From Candidatus Adiutrix sp. (GTDB lineage: Bacteria > Desulfobacterota > Desulfarculia > Adiutricales > Adiutricaceae), in assembly GCA_031273445.1 (NCBI GenBank), contig JAISRV010000434.1, forward strand, positions 1 to 12,325: 12,325 nucleotides of DNA, written 5' to 3'. Below the pieces are notes generated by a model. That model was given only the letters and a program-made list of their open reading frames with translations. It did not search any database and had not been told where the DNA came from. Below are positions 1-7,041 of this stretch, one piece after another. Position 1 is the stretch's first letter, and each line of letters starts with the position of its first letter. A program made the translations under genes and the position numbers.

Positions 1-3000
1 GTCTGAAAACCCTTGAGGCCGGCGAGATCGGCCTTGAGGAAAGCGGCCTCGGCGGCCGAACTGAGATTGAAGCTCGCGTTTTTAAGACAGGCGCCGCTGA
101 AATCGGCCTCCCGGCCGGAACACATGCGCCAGTCGCTTTCAGACAGGTCGGCGTCCTTGAAAAGGGTTTGATTGAAAAAGACCCGCGACAGCCTCAGACC
201 CTTGAGGTCCCGGCCGCTGAAGTCCAGGCCGGACAGGTTCAGCCCGGTTATGGTTTCGCCGCGCGCGTAGAGGGCCAGCACCCGCTCCACCGTCGTCGGG
301 GTCAGGGTCAGGTCCACCCCTTTCGCTTTGGCTTCGGCCGCCGCTTCCGGGGGAAAGGGGTTTTTCAGCAGGCCCCGGCCCCAGTCCAGCAAATCCAGGC
401 CTTTTTGGTGCAGTTCGGCGGTCTTGGTCGCCGTCTCAATATGGCTGTCGCGGATTCTGGCCAGTTTGGCCCGGCCCTGCGGCGGCAAAACCCCGATTTT
501 ATCCAGCCGTTTTTCCAGGTCGTCCAGATGCCCCAGCAATTCCTGATTGGGCCCCGCGGGTTGGGGCGCTTCGATTTTATCCGGCCGGGCGAATTTTTTA
601 AAAATTTCGTCCGTGCTTTGCCCGTGAGGTTTGAGGTAACGGTCGAACTGGCGGGTCTCGGCCATGATTTTGTTTTTGACCGCCTCGAAATGCTCCGGCG
701 GGGAAGGAATTTTGCCGGCCACATGGGCTTCGACTTTGGCCCTGGAACGCGCCGCCAGGCCCGCCAGGTCGAATTCGGGAAATTTTATCGTCAGTTGGCC
801 GGCCTCTTCAGGTTTTTCCGGCAGACTTACGCCATAGGCCGGCGGCGCCTCAAGGCCGATGTCGGGCAGGAAGTCCATCAGCCAGTTCCGCAGGTCGAAG
901 CCGGCCCGGCGGGCTTCGAACAGGTGGGCGCCTTTTTCGAAGCCCCGCGCGGTCAGGCCGGGCAGGAGCCCCAGCCAAGCTTCGGTCTGGCCGGGATCAT
1001 CAACCAGACCAGCCGGAACCGGCAACACCGCCAGCGGCGCTGAGGCTAAAATTTCGGCCGCGCCCGCGGGCGGCTCGGCCCCCGGATCGCTCATTTGCAG
1101 GACCATATATTGATCGCCCGCTTCGGCATACAACAGCCAGGCAGCAAAAGGGTCGAGGGCCAGAACCAGAGGCCGGCCCAAACCGCCGCCCAGGAGGCGG
1201 ACCCCGGGCCGCGAGCCGGGCAGGAGAAAATCGCCTTCGGTCGGCCTGACCGGGCTGAAGGGGCTTTCGTCGAAGGGCCGCGTCAAAAGGCTGACGGCCA
1301 AAGCCCCGCTGAATTCGGGAATCAGCCAGCCGGGGCCCAGGCGGCCGCTCCAGCCGGGCGGCGGCTCTTTAAGGCCCCATTGGCTCAGGTCGATCTCCAG
1401 GGCTTGAGGCAAAAGGCCGAACAGCCCGGCCTTAATATCCCGCGAACGGAGCCCCAAAGCCGACAGCCGGCGGCGGCGCTCGTCGTCGCCGGTCAGGTTC
1501 CTCCGGCCCTGGGCCAGCAGTTTCAAAGTCTGCCTGGACCACGGGTCGCCGCCGCCGTCAAGGGGCGGCGATTCCAGGGTTTGCGGGTCCAGGCCCAGCC
1601 CGGCCAGGGCTTCCCTGACCCGGCCGGCCGCCTCCAGCGGCAGGGTGGTCAGGGTTTCATCCCGCAGTTTGCCCAGGTTTTTCTTCGCCATGGCCGAGGT
1701 TTTAGCCGCGGCCTCGGCCAGAACCGTCTTTTGGGCCAGGAGTTTTTCCTCCATTTTGGCCAGATTGGCTTCCATGGGCCCCAGCAGACGGACGTCGACG
1801 GGCATTAAGTGGCCGAATTGCTTTTTCGTGTCGCTTAAAAGCTTTTTCTGGTCCGTCAGCAAAGACTTCAGACGGCCGAAGTTGGCCAGATGGTCGTCGA
1901 TCACCTCGTTTACGGTCGTCGGAGCGGTCGGGCCCCGGCCCAGATGGCGTTCCAGCTCCAGGTCCACGTCCTGTTCCAGAGTGCGCAGATTGCGTACCGT
2001 CTCGTTGACCTTGTCGGCGGCCTTCTGAAAGGGGCTCATGTCTATCGGCGCGCTGGCCGCGCGCCGCCGTTTCTGCTCCTGAAGATAGTCCTCCAATGTT
2101 TTCGGCGGCTGGCCCTCGGCCTCTACGGCCACAAACAGGCAGTTCAGGTCGCCGAATTCCTCGTCGACCGTGGGAATCAGGGCCCGATATAGGGTCAGCC
2201 CGCGTTCGTCTTCCGGGAAAAGCCAGACCGTTTCCAGCCGGGTCTGGGCCTCGGCGAATTTTTGTTCCTCAGGTTTTTTAGGATCGGGGGCGGAGGTGAC
2301 GAAGAGCCTGACCCGGGCGCGGGGCACAAAGCTCTCCAGGCGATATTTTTCCGGGTGACAGCCCTCGATGACCACCCTTTCCCCGCCCTGGAAAAACCCC
2401 TCCGGCAAGATCTGGCCCGGCCCGGCCACGGAAAAAAAGTTGGGGTCAAGATCGTCGGGAAAGCCCGGCCAGCGGCGGCGCAGCCAGAAATCGTCATAAG
2501 TTCCGGCCAGGGGCTTGCGGCTGGGCCAGCTTAGCGGGCAGGGCAAAAAGGAGGCCGGGGCGGGCTGGTCGTCCGGCCCGCCTATAAGGCCGCGGGCCTC
2601 TTCGACCTGCGGCAGGGGCCGGTAGGGTTGGCCCGCCGGCGACAGCCTCCTGACCGCGCCCAGCCCGCCGGGGTTGTCCAGGCGCTCGTCGCCGCCGTAA
2701 GCCATATTCCAAGTCAAAGGGACGGCCGTAAAATCTTCAGGCGCGCCGGGGGCCGGGCCGCCCGGGCCGACCGACCAGCGCCGGGGGCCGAAAACGGCCA
2801 GGGCGCGCCTCAGGCCGCCCACCTGAATTTGGGCCAGGCCCCGGCCCGGCGTTGGTTCGCGGCCGGTCGCCGCCTTAAAGGTCTCATATAATTTGGGTTG
2901 GCCCGGCCAGAAGGCCCGGCCGGCGGCTAAAAATTCGCCGCGCGGCTTGGGAAAACCGGCATCCAATAGGGTTTCCGGCCCCAGACGCGCCTGGACCAGA

Positions 3001-3143
3001 GGCCAGAGCTCCTGTTCCGACAAAGCCGTCTCCGGGTCGTCCAGCTTAAAAAAAAGCATGACCGCGACCTGGAGGCGCCATTGACCGCCCAGACCGACGG
3101 CCGAAAAGAGCAGACTTTGTTCTATGTCTTTGATGACCTGCAT
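1..3143 (-). CDS. DUF2169 T6SS adaptor-like protein with coiled coil and C-terminal pentapeptide repeats (3' end outside window)
   Basis: The frame stays open from an ATG at 3143 to the left edge (1047 codons, no stop). Its N-terminal ~300 residues resemble DUF2169, including the family-like sequence NMAYGG at residues 146-151. DUF2169 proteins are encoded beside VgrG and PAAR genes; in Agrobacterium one serves as adaptor/chaperone loading an effector on the spike, and I infer a similar role. Residues ~372-500 are charged and heptad-rich, a long coiled coil. Residues ~600-760 look globular and I do not recognise them. A second charged helical stretch follows. From ~965 onward there are pentapeptide repeats (blocks such as SGLDF, SGRDL, KDADL, READF, LKADL) predicting a right-handed beta-helix that continues past the edge. 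The start lies 4 bases after the previous stop with no clear Shine-Dalgarno, suggesting coupled translation. Domain family fairly sure; function inferred. Confidence 0.85.
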   Translation of the reverse strand, partial: MQVIKDIEQSLLFSAVGLGGQWRLQVAVMLFFKLDDPETALSEQELWPLVQARLGPETLLDAGFPKPRGEFLAAGRAFWPGQPKLYETFKAATGREPTPGRGLAQIQVGGLRRALAVFGPRRWSVGPGGPAPGAPEDFTAVPLTWNMAYGGDERLDNPGGLGAVRRLSPAGQPYRPLPQVEEARGLIGGPDDQPAPASFLPCPLSWPSRKPLAGTYDDFWLRRRWPGFPDDLDPNFFSVAGPGQILPEGFFQGGERVVIEGCHPEKYRLESFVPRARVRLFVTSAPDPKKPEEQKFAEAQTRLETVWLFPEDERGLTLYRALIPTVDEEFGDLNCLFVAVEAEGQPPKTLEDYLQEQKRRRAASAPIDMSPFQKAADKVNETVRNLRTLEQDVDLELERHLGRGPTAPTTVNEVIDDHLANFGRLKSLLTDQKKLLSDTKKQFGHLMPVDVRLLGPMEANLAKMEEKLLAQKTVLAEAAAKTSAMAKKNLGKLRDETLTTLPLEAAGRVREALAGLGLDPQTLESPPLDGGGDPWSRQTLKLLAQGRRNLTGDDERRRRLSALGLRSRDIKAGLFGLLPQALEIDLSQWGLKEPPPGWSGRLGPGWLIPEFSGALAVSLLTRPFDESPFSPVRPTEGDFLLPGSRPGVRLLGGGLGRPLVLALDPFAAWLLYAEAGDQYMVLQMSDPGAEPPAGAAEILASAPLAVLPVPAGLVDDPGQTEAWLGLLPGLTARGFEKGAHLFEARRAGFDLRNWLMDFLPDIGLEAPPAYGVSLPEKPEEAGQLTIKFPEFDLAGLAARSRAKVEAHVAGKIPSPPEHFEAVKNKIMAETRQFDRYLKPHGQSTDEIFKKFARPDKIEAPQPAGPNQELLGHLDDLEKRLDKIGVLPPQGRAKLARIRDSHIETATKTAELHQKGLDLLDWGRGLLKNPFPPEAAAEAKAKGVDLTLTPTTVERVLALYARGETITGLNLSGLDFSGRDLKGLRLSRVFFNQTLFKDADLSESDWRMCSGREADFSGACLKNASFNLSSAAEAAFLKADLAGLKGFQ

Positions 3144-3147
3144 ATTT

Positions 3148-3789
3148 TCACATAATGATTAAGGCGCCGCTTTGGGTTCTGACCACGGAATTTACGGCGG
3201 CGGTTCCGAAGGCGCCCAGGTCGGCGCCTCTGATTCGGGTGCTCTGGCCGGCCGCTTGCTGGGCCTGGCCGAAGGCCTCGGTTTGCGAAGCGTCCAAACT
3301 GGCGGCGGCGCCTTCGGCGCGTGTTTCGGCCCCGTTGACCGCGCTGGCCGCCAGGGCCGCTTCCTGACGCTGCCCGGCCACAGCCAGGGCTTCGGCGCCG
3401 GCCTGGCTCAGGCTCAGAGCGGCCTCCTCGACCGCGCCGATCGTCTCCAATTGTGAAGCGGACACGACCGTATCGTCCAAAGTCGCTCTCTGTGTCTCCA
3501 CAGTGGTTTTTATCGTATTTATCCCGGTCTTGACCGCTGAAAGCGCGGCCTTAAGCCTGATCAGCCCGCTTCTGGTTTTGAAGCCGGAAAATTCAAATTC
3601 ATGCAGGCCCGCTTCAAATTTTCTCCCCGGGCTCGCGGAGACCGATACTCCCAAAGTCAGCGCCAACACGAAAACAGCCGTCGTCAGGTTGACGCCGAGA
3701 ACCCCGGAGAGGGACAGGTTTATAAACATCTCCGCCCCGCTGGCCACTTTTACGTAATAATAGTCGCCCTCTTCAACATACCCTTGCAT
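3148..3789 (-). CDS. Unknown protein C (213 aa), vgrG-linked: hydrophobic N-terminal part plus Ala-rich coiled coil
   Basis: I do not recognise the family. The start is an ATG at 3789 preceded by a modest AAGG about 8 bases upstream. Residues 5-17 carry an acidic/aromatic motif (VEEGDYYYVKVAS). Residues ~22-52 are hydrophobic with alternating small and branched residues (TTAVFVLALTLGVSV), readable as a membrane segment or amphipathic beta strands. Residues ~75-185 form an Ala-, Gln- and Glu-rich coiled coil, and the tail is hydrophobic (SGALIIM). There is no signal peptide. The layout matches the two unknown genes on the other side of vgrG. It sits 33 bases after vgrG and 4 bases before the DUF2169 gene, the usual place for a VgrG-linked cargo or its partner. 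Cargo, spike accessory or membrane-inserting effector are all open; the gene itself is well supported by tight spacing. Confidence 0.8.
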   Translation of the reverse strand: MQGYVEEGDYYYVKVASGAEMFINLSLSGVLGVNLTTAVFVLALTLGVSVSASPGRKFEAGLHEFEFSGFKTRSGLIRLKAALSAVKTGINTIKTTVETQRATLDDTVVSASQLETIGAVEEAALSLSQAGAEALAVAGQRQEAALAASAVNGAETRAEGAAASLDASQTEAFGQAQQAAGQSTRIRGADLGAFGTAAVNSVVRTQSGALIIM

Positions 3790-3822
3790 GCCGGCCGCCT
3801 TTGCTGATTTCGCCTTTTTGTT

Positions 3823-5397
3823 TCATTCCACGCCCATGGCTTTGATTTTGGCTTCGTGTTCTGGGTCGATCGTGCCCATGGAAAACAGCGTGCCGCTGGC
3901 TTCCGAAGTCATTCTGATGACTTCCTGGCCCTGCTGGTCATTGATGTGAATTTTGTTGCCGGCGGCGCTGTCCAGCTTGATCTGGGTCTGATCGGCGTCC
4001 GTGACCGGGCTGGGCGTCTCCGGGTTGGGCACGGCCCCGGCGATGACCATCCGGTCGGGATCGCCGTCGAGAAAAGCCAATAGCACCTCGGCGCCTTTGT
4101 GCAGGGGGGCGTGAAAGCCCATGCCGGGCCCGGCGTAAGGCTGCATAAGCCGCAGCCAGGCCGAGGCCTTGCCGCCGCCGCGGCCCGACTGATCCAGGGG
4201 CAGCCGCACCTTGTAGCGCCCCTGCTCATCGAGTTCGGCGTACTGGCCGCTGCCGGAGGCGTCGATCTTGGCCGGCATGAAGCCGGGCAGAACCGGGCCG
4301 GCTTCCGGCCTGGGCGGGCGGAACTGACGCTCGGCCGGGATGGCCCTGAAGTTGTTGCGATAGAAAAGGGCCTCCTCGCCCAGCCCGCCGAGACCCAGGC
4401 CGTTGATCAGATAGCGGGTCTGGCTGCCTTCATGCCGCAGGTGAACGGCCAGATAACGCTGATTGCAGCTCTGGCGGTAATGATTTTCCAGTTGGAAAAT
4501 ATAGCCCGGGCGCAGGTCCCGGACATCGCTGGCCCCCGCGGCGGTCATCTGGCCGCATAAATATTCCTCGGCCCTGATTTGGGCCAGCTTCCGGCCCTGG
4601 TCCAGGTCCGCGAAGCCGGCCCCGTAGATATAGACCGCGCCCTGGCCTTTGGCCGAGACCTGGCGTTCCACGGTCAGGTCCAGACCGGGCTTCTGGTCGT
4701 TGTAGTCCTTGAGGGTCAGCTCTTTGGGCAGGGGCTGGCAGCGGAGGCTGAAGTCGTGAATGTTTTCCTGTTGACCGTAATCCAGACCGCTGGGCTGGGC
4801 ATAGCGCAGTTTGACCCCGCCCGGCAGTTCGGCGTGGGCCACGGCCCGGTCGGAAAATCTGACTTTCTCGCCGTCCGGCGTTTCCATGAACCAGTAATAG
4901 GCCCCGTGGCGGGCCAGCCAGCGGGCCAGGAAATGATAGTGGCTCTCATTGTACTGGAGCGTCATTTCCCGTTCGGGGTATTCTTCAAGAAGCTTGATTT
5001 CAAAATCACGGCCGGCGTTCAGCCCGCCGTCGGCCAGCAGGGCGGCCAGGAAATCCGGCATTTTCTGTCCGAGAAAAACCTGGTTATGAAAAGTCAAGGT
5101 CAGCCGCCACAGCTTGGGCCGCAAGACGGCCCGGTAAAAGGCGTAGGGCCCGAATTCATGGCCCTGCTCAAAAGAAGAGAGAAGGCCGCTGATGACCCGG
5201 CGTCCCTCGGCCGCCTGAAGGGTCAGGCTGGCCTGGCCATAGAGGGCCTGCTCCAGGTCAACCGCCTTGTTTTTGGAAATGAGGGTCAGTTCAAAGCGAT
5301 ACAGTTCGCTCAAGCCTTCGTCGCCGTTGAAATTCACCACCAGAAACTCGTCGTCGGGCAGCGAATCGATCTTAAAAGTGAAATACTCTTCAGCCAT
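3823..5397 (-). CDS. vgrG: T6SS spike protein VgrG (TssI), short form
   Basis: VgrG trimers form the tip of the Hcp tube that the contracting T6SS sheath drives into a target cell. The 524-residue product has the full standard layout: an N-terminal gp27-like part (residues ~5-350, with FRVNF-type opening and the typical LQYNESHYHFLARWLARHG at 147-165), then the gp5-like OB fold (~370-455) with PGMGFHAPLHKGAEVLL at 424-440 and AFLDGDPDRMVIAGAVPNP at 441-459. A short beta spike (TQIKLDSAAGNKIHIND, from 471) follows. It ends ~65 residues after the OB fold with a small polar helix-like tail and has no toxin extension, so it is a structural rather than an 'evolved' VgrG. I chose the ATG at 5397 because AAGAGG lies 9 bases upstream; the in-frame TTG at 5406 directly abuts that site. 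Its neighbours are unknown proteins B (upstream) and C (downstream). Confidence 0.96.
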   Translation of the reverse strand: MAEEYFTFKIDSLPDDEFLVVNFNGDEGLSELYRFELTLISKNKAVDLEQALYGQASLTLQAAEGRRVISGLLSSFEQGHEFGPYAFYRAVLRPKLWRLTLTFHNQVFLGQKMPDFLAALLADGGLNAGRDFEIKLLEEYPEREMTLQYNESHYHFLARWLARHGAYYWFMETPDGEKVRFSDRAVAHAELPGGVKLRYAQPSGLDYGQQENIHDFSLRCQPLPKELTLKDYNDQKPGLDLTVERQVSAKGQGAVYIYGAGFADLDQGRKLAQIRAEEYLCGQMTAAGASDVRDLRPGYIFQLENHYRQSCNQRYLAVHLRHEGSQTRYLINGLGLGGLGEEALFYRNNFRAIPAERQFRPPRPEAGPVLPGFMPAKIDASGSGQYAELDEQGRYKVRLPLDQSGRGGGKASAWLRLMQPYAGPGMGFHAPLHKGAEVLLAFLDGDPDRMVIAGAVPNPETPSPVTDADQTQIKLDSAAGNKIHINDQQGQEVIRMTSEASGTLFSMGTIDPEHEAKIKAMGVE

Positions 5398-5406
5398 GGC
5401 GGACAA

Positions 5407-5412
5407 CCTCTT
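5407..5412 (-). promoter_or_regulatory. Ribosome binding site of vgrG
   Basis: AAGAGG on the minus strand, 9 bases before the ATG at 5397. It decides the start: an alternative TTG at 5404-5406 touches this site directly and could not use it. Confidence 0.6.
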
Positions 5413-5425
5413 AAAGTCATTTTTG

Positions 5426-5462
5426 AAAAAACGGCCGCGGCTTTGAATCCGCCTTCCGGCGG
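5426..5462 (-). terminator. Possible weak terminator or attenuator upstream of vgrG
   Basis: The 74-base gap between unknown protein B and vgrG contains, in minus-strand order, a hairpin CCGCC-GGAA-GGCGG (5462-5449), a GC palindrome GCCGCGGC (5441-5434), and a run of six T (5431-5426). The T run is not directly behind the strong hairpin and the palindrome has almost no loop, so the fit to an intrinsic terminator is imperfect. It could trim transcription into vgrG or simply stabilise the mRNA end. Confidence 0.25.
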
Positions 5463-5471
5463 CTGGCGGCC

Positions 5472-6281
5472 TCAGCCTATTTCGTCATGGGCGATGACCG
5501 TGGTGACGGCGCCCGTAGTCTGCCCGCTAAGGCCGTCGACCTGATCCGCGCTGGCGGCCGCCTCCGCCATCGACCCTCCAGCCTGAACCTCGGAGGCCCC
5601 GAGGCTCTGGCTGGAAGCGATCAGAGCCGCGGCCTGGCCGGCGACCTGGCTTTGGCTGCCCATAGCCGCGCTGCTCTGGCCGGCCAGCCGTGTTTCATTT
5701 ATTGACAATTCCTGCGCCTCGACCGCGCTGCGCATGCTCTCGGCCAAAACGGCCAGGCGGTCGGCCCGGGCCTCGACCGCCTCCACCCGCGCCGTCAGCT
5801 CATTGGCGCCCGCGTCGATTGCGGAAACCGTCGTGCGTACTTCCGACAATTTAGCGCTGGTTTTTTTTACCGCGCTCTCCAGGGTCTCCAGATTTAAAGC
5901 TTCTTTCAAGACCTTGGCTTTGACTTTAACCGCGGCGGCCGTAAGCTGCGGGCCGACGAAAACCGAGACTTCCGCGCCTTTGGCGAAGGCGTCCAGGGCG
6001 AATTTAAGATTCACCGAAAGCCCTACGTTGATGTCCACCAGATACCAGCCGATTTTTATGGCGAACAGTTTTATGTTTGTCCAATGGTAGTCGCCGCTGA
6101 AATTTATGCGTCCCTTTTCCTCTTTTTTCTCGTCGCCCTCTCCCTCTTCTTGCTCGCCGCCCTCTCCCTGTTCCGGCTCGGGCGGCACGGTCAGGTCGCC
6201 GTCTTCCTCGCCGTGGGCCCGGCCGGTCAGGGCCAGCCACCAGTCGACGATTTCCTGGGCGATGGGGTGTTGTTCAGACAT
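5472..6281 (-). CDS. Unknown protein B (269 aa), vgrG-linked: acidic linker, hydrophobic domain, Ala-rich coiled coil
   Basis: I do not recognise the family. An N-terminal helix (residues ~5-20, QEIVDWWLALTG) is followed by a very acidic, Gly/Glu-rich linker (~24-56). Residues 59-117 form a domain starting FSGDYHWTNIKLFAIKIGWY with alternating hydrophobic segments (VGLSVNLKF, AEVSVFVGPQL). From ~118 to ~215 there is a charged, then Ala/Ser/Gln-rich coiled coil, and the tail is rich in small residues. No signal peptide or known toxin motif is visible. The start overlaps the stop of the preceding gene by 8 bases (ATGTCTGA), has no clear Shine-Dalgarno, and is probably translated by coupling. 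Its GDY-aromatic motif, hydrophobic core and coiled-coil order match unknown proteins A and C, so I infer a paralogous set serving the VgrG spike. Confidence 0.82.
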   Translation of the reverse strand: MSEQHPIAQEIVDWWLALTGRAHGEEDGDLTVPPEPEQGEGGEQEEGEGDEKKEEKGRINFSGDYHWTNIKLFAIKIGWYLVDINVGLSVNLKFALDAFAKGAEVSVFVGPQLTAAAVKVKAKVLKEALNLETLESAVKKTSAKLSEVRTTVSAIDAGANELTARVEAVEARADRLAVLAESMRSAVEAQELSINETRLAGQSSAAMGSQSQVAGQAAALIASSQSLGASEVQAGGSMAEAAASADQVDGLSGQTTGAVTTVIAHDEIG

Positions 6282-6939
6282 GGGTCGTTACGAGGCTGGT
6301 CTCGTTAATCAGGCCGGCGGAATGATTGGCTTGCGCCTGGCTTATGGCCAGGTCTCCGATCGCCCTGGAGTGGGCGGTTCTCATATTCAGGTCTCTGGCG
6401 CTGAATCGGGCCTGACTGGCGGAGGCGCTTTCCGATGAGGCCCGGGCCGCGCTGCTTGATGTCGCCAGCGCGCTCCTGTCGGCGGCGACGCCAAGACGGG
6501 TGAGGGCGGCCTCGTTTTGAACGGCGGCGGAGGCCAGAGAAGTCAGGGTGGTCACGGAGCGGGCGGCGGCGACCTGGGCCCTCTCCAGACGGGTCTTAAG
6601 TTCGTTAAGACGCGCGGCGACCCGGTTAGCCTGGACCGACGTATCATCGACCCCGGCGCTGACAAGGTTGATGGAAACTTCGACTTCTTCGGCCGTGGTT
6701 TCTTCCTCATTCGCCTTTAAGCGCATAGGCGCCATCGTGATCAGGCTGTCTGAAGTCAAAAAAACCCCGACCGTCAAAGTCAGCGAAAGATTAAGAAGTA
6801 TAGAGCCGGTGAATTCGCCGATGGCGGCCGCCGTCGTCAAAGAGGAGCCGCAGAACTTGACCGCGCTGCCGAAAACAATGTCCAGATAGGAGTTTTCCCA
6901 TTCCCCTTCCACCAGAAATCCGGTCGTTTTTTCGCTCAT
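6274..6939 (-). CDS. Unknown protein A (221 aa), first gene of the vgrG cassette
   Basis: I do not recognise the family. I chose the ATG at 6939 because a near-perfect AAGGAG lies 5 bases upstream; an in-frame TTG at 7008 has no such site. Residues 8-24 hold the motif LVEGEWENSYLDIVFGS, equivalent to the GDY-aromatic motifs of proteins B and C. Residues ~26-66 are hydrophobic (GSILLNLSLTLTVGVFLTS), possibly a membrane segment or beta hairpin. An acidic patch (78-88) leads to a coiled coil (~100-200) that changes from Leu/Arg-rich to Ser/Ala-rich. The C-terminal part contains INET (211-214); protein B has INET too. It is the first gene after the 102-base gap and overlaps gene B by 8 bases, so A and B are coexpressed. 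Likely T6SS cargo or spike accessory; function unknown. Confidence 0.82.
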   Translation of the reverse strand: MSEKTTGFLVEGEWENSYLDIVFGSAVKFCGSSLTTAAAIGEFTGSILLNLSLTLTVGVFLTSDSLITMAPMRLKANEEETTAEEVEVSINLVSAGVDDTSVQANRVAARLNELKTRLERAQVAAARSVTTLTSLASAAVQNEAALTRLGVAADRSALATSSSAARASSESASASQARFSARDLNMRTAHSRAIGDLAISQAQANHSAGLINETSLVTTHV

Positions 6940-6944
6940 AAGGG

Positions 6945-6950
6945 CTCCTT
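6945..6950 (-). promoter_or_regulatory. Strong ribosome binding site of unknown gene A
   Basis: AAGGAG on the minus strand, 5 bases before the ATG at 6939. It is the best Shine-Dalgarno in the window and fixes the start of gene A at 6939 rather than the upstream TTG. Strong initiation here fits the head of a separately expressed cassette. Confidence 0.75.
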
Positions 6951-6986
6951 GTCCTGGCTTAAGGCTCGCCGGCCTTTTATCCGGCC

Positions 6987-7015
6987 AGTGTAGCACAGAG
7001 TTCGTCAAAGCTCCA
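6987..7015 (-). promoter_or_regulatory. Candidate extended -10 promoter for the vgrG cassette
   Basis: On the minus strand, TACACT (6992-6987) is preceded by TGC, an extended -10 arrangement. With a 17-base spacer the -35 position would be TGGAGC (7015-7010), only three matches to TTGACA. The site lies in the only sizeable gap of the window, about 50 bases upstream of the gene A start. Weak by sequence alone. Confidence 0.3.
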
Positions 7016-7032
7016 CCGCGCCAGGCGGGAGC
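7010..7032 (-). terminator. Possible weak terminator after tssA
   Basis: Ten bases after the tssA stop the minus strand can fold GCTC-CCGC, loop CTGGC, GCGG-(TG)-GAGC, a GC-rich stem with a two-base bulge, followed by only three T. This would be a leaky terminator at best, separating the apparatus genes from the vgrG cassette. It overlaps the -35 region of the candidate promoter. Confidence 0.25.
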
Positions 7033-7041
7033 GGAAGTTTT

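Noticed and set aside
168..1808. Two long plus-strand open frames (168-1043 and 1095-1808)
   Set aside because: They are antisense to the continuous DUF2169/pentapeptide frame, have Gln/Arg/Gly-rich sequences of no family, and are expected by-products of GC-rich codon use.
4099..5544. Plus-strand open frames opposite vgrG (4099-4560, 4579-5544)
   Set aside because: Antisense to a clear VgrG; no recognisable domain or start signals.
6968..6985. Inverted repeat GCCGG / CCGGC in the leader of gene A
   Set aside because: Only five base pairs with an eight-base loop in DNA full of GCCGG words; likely chance.
6940..7008. Longer start (TTG at 7008) for gene A
   Set aside because: No Shine-Dalgarno there, and the ATG at 6939 has a near-perfect AAGGAG.
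7003..7008. TTGACG as a -35 box for gene A
   Set aside because: The only decent -10 (TACACT) is 10 bases away, too close; at 17 bases no -10 is seen.
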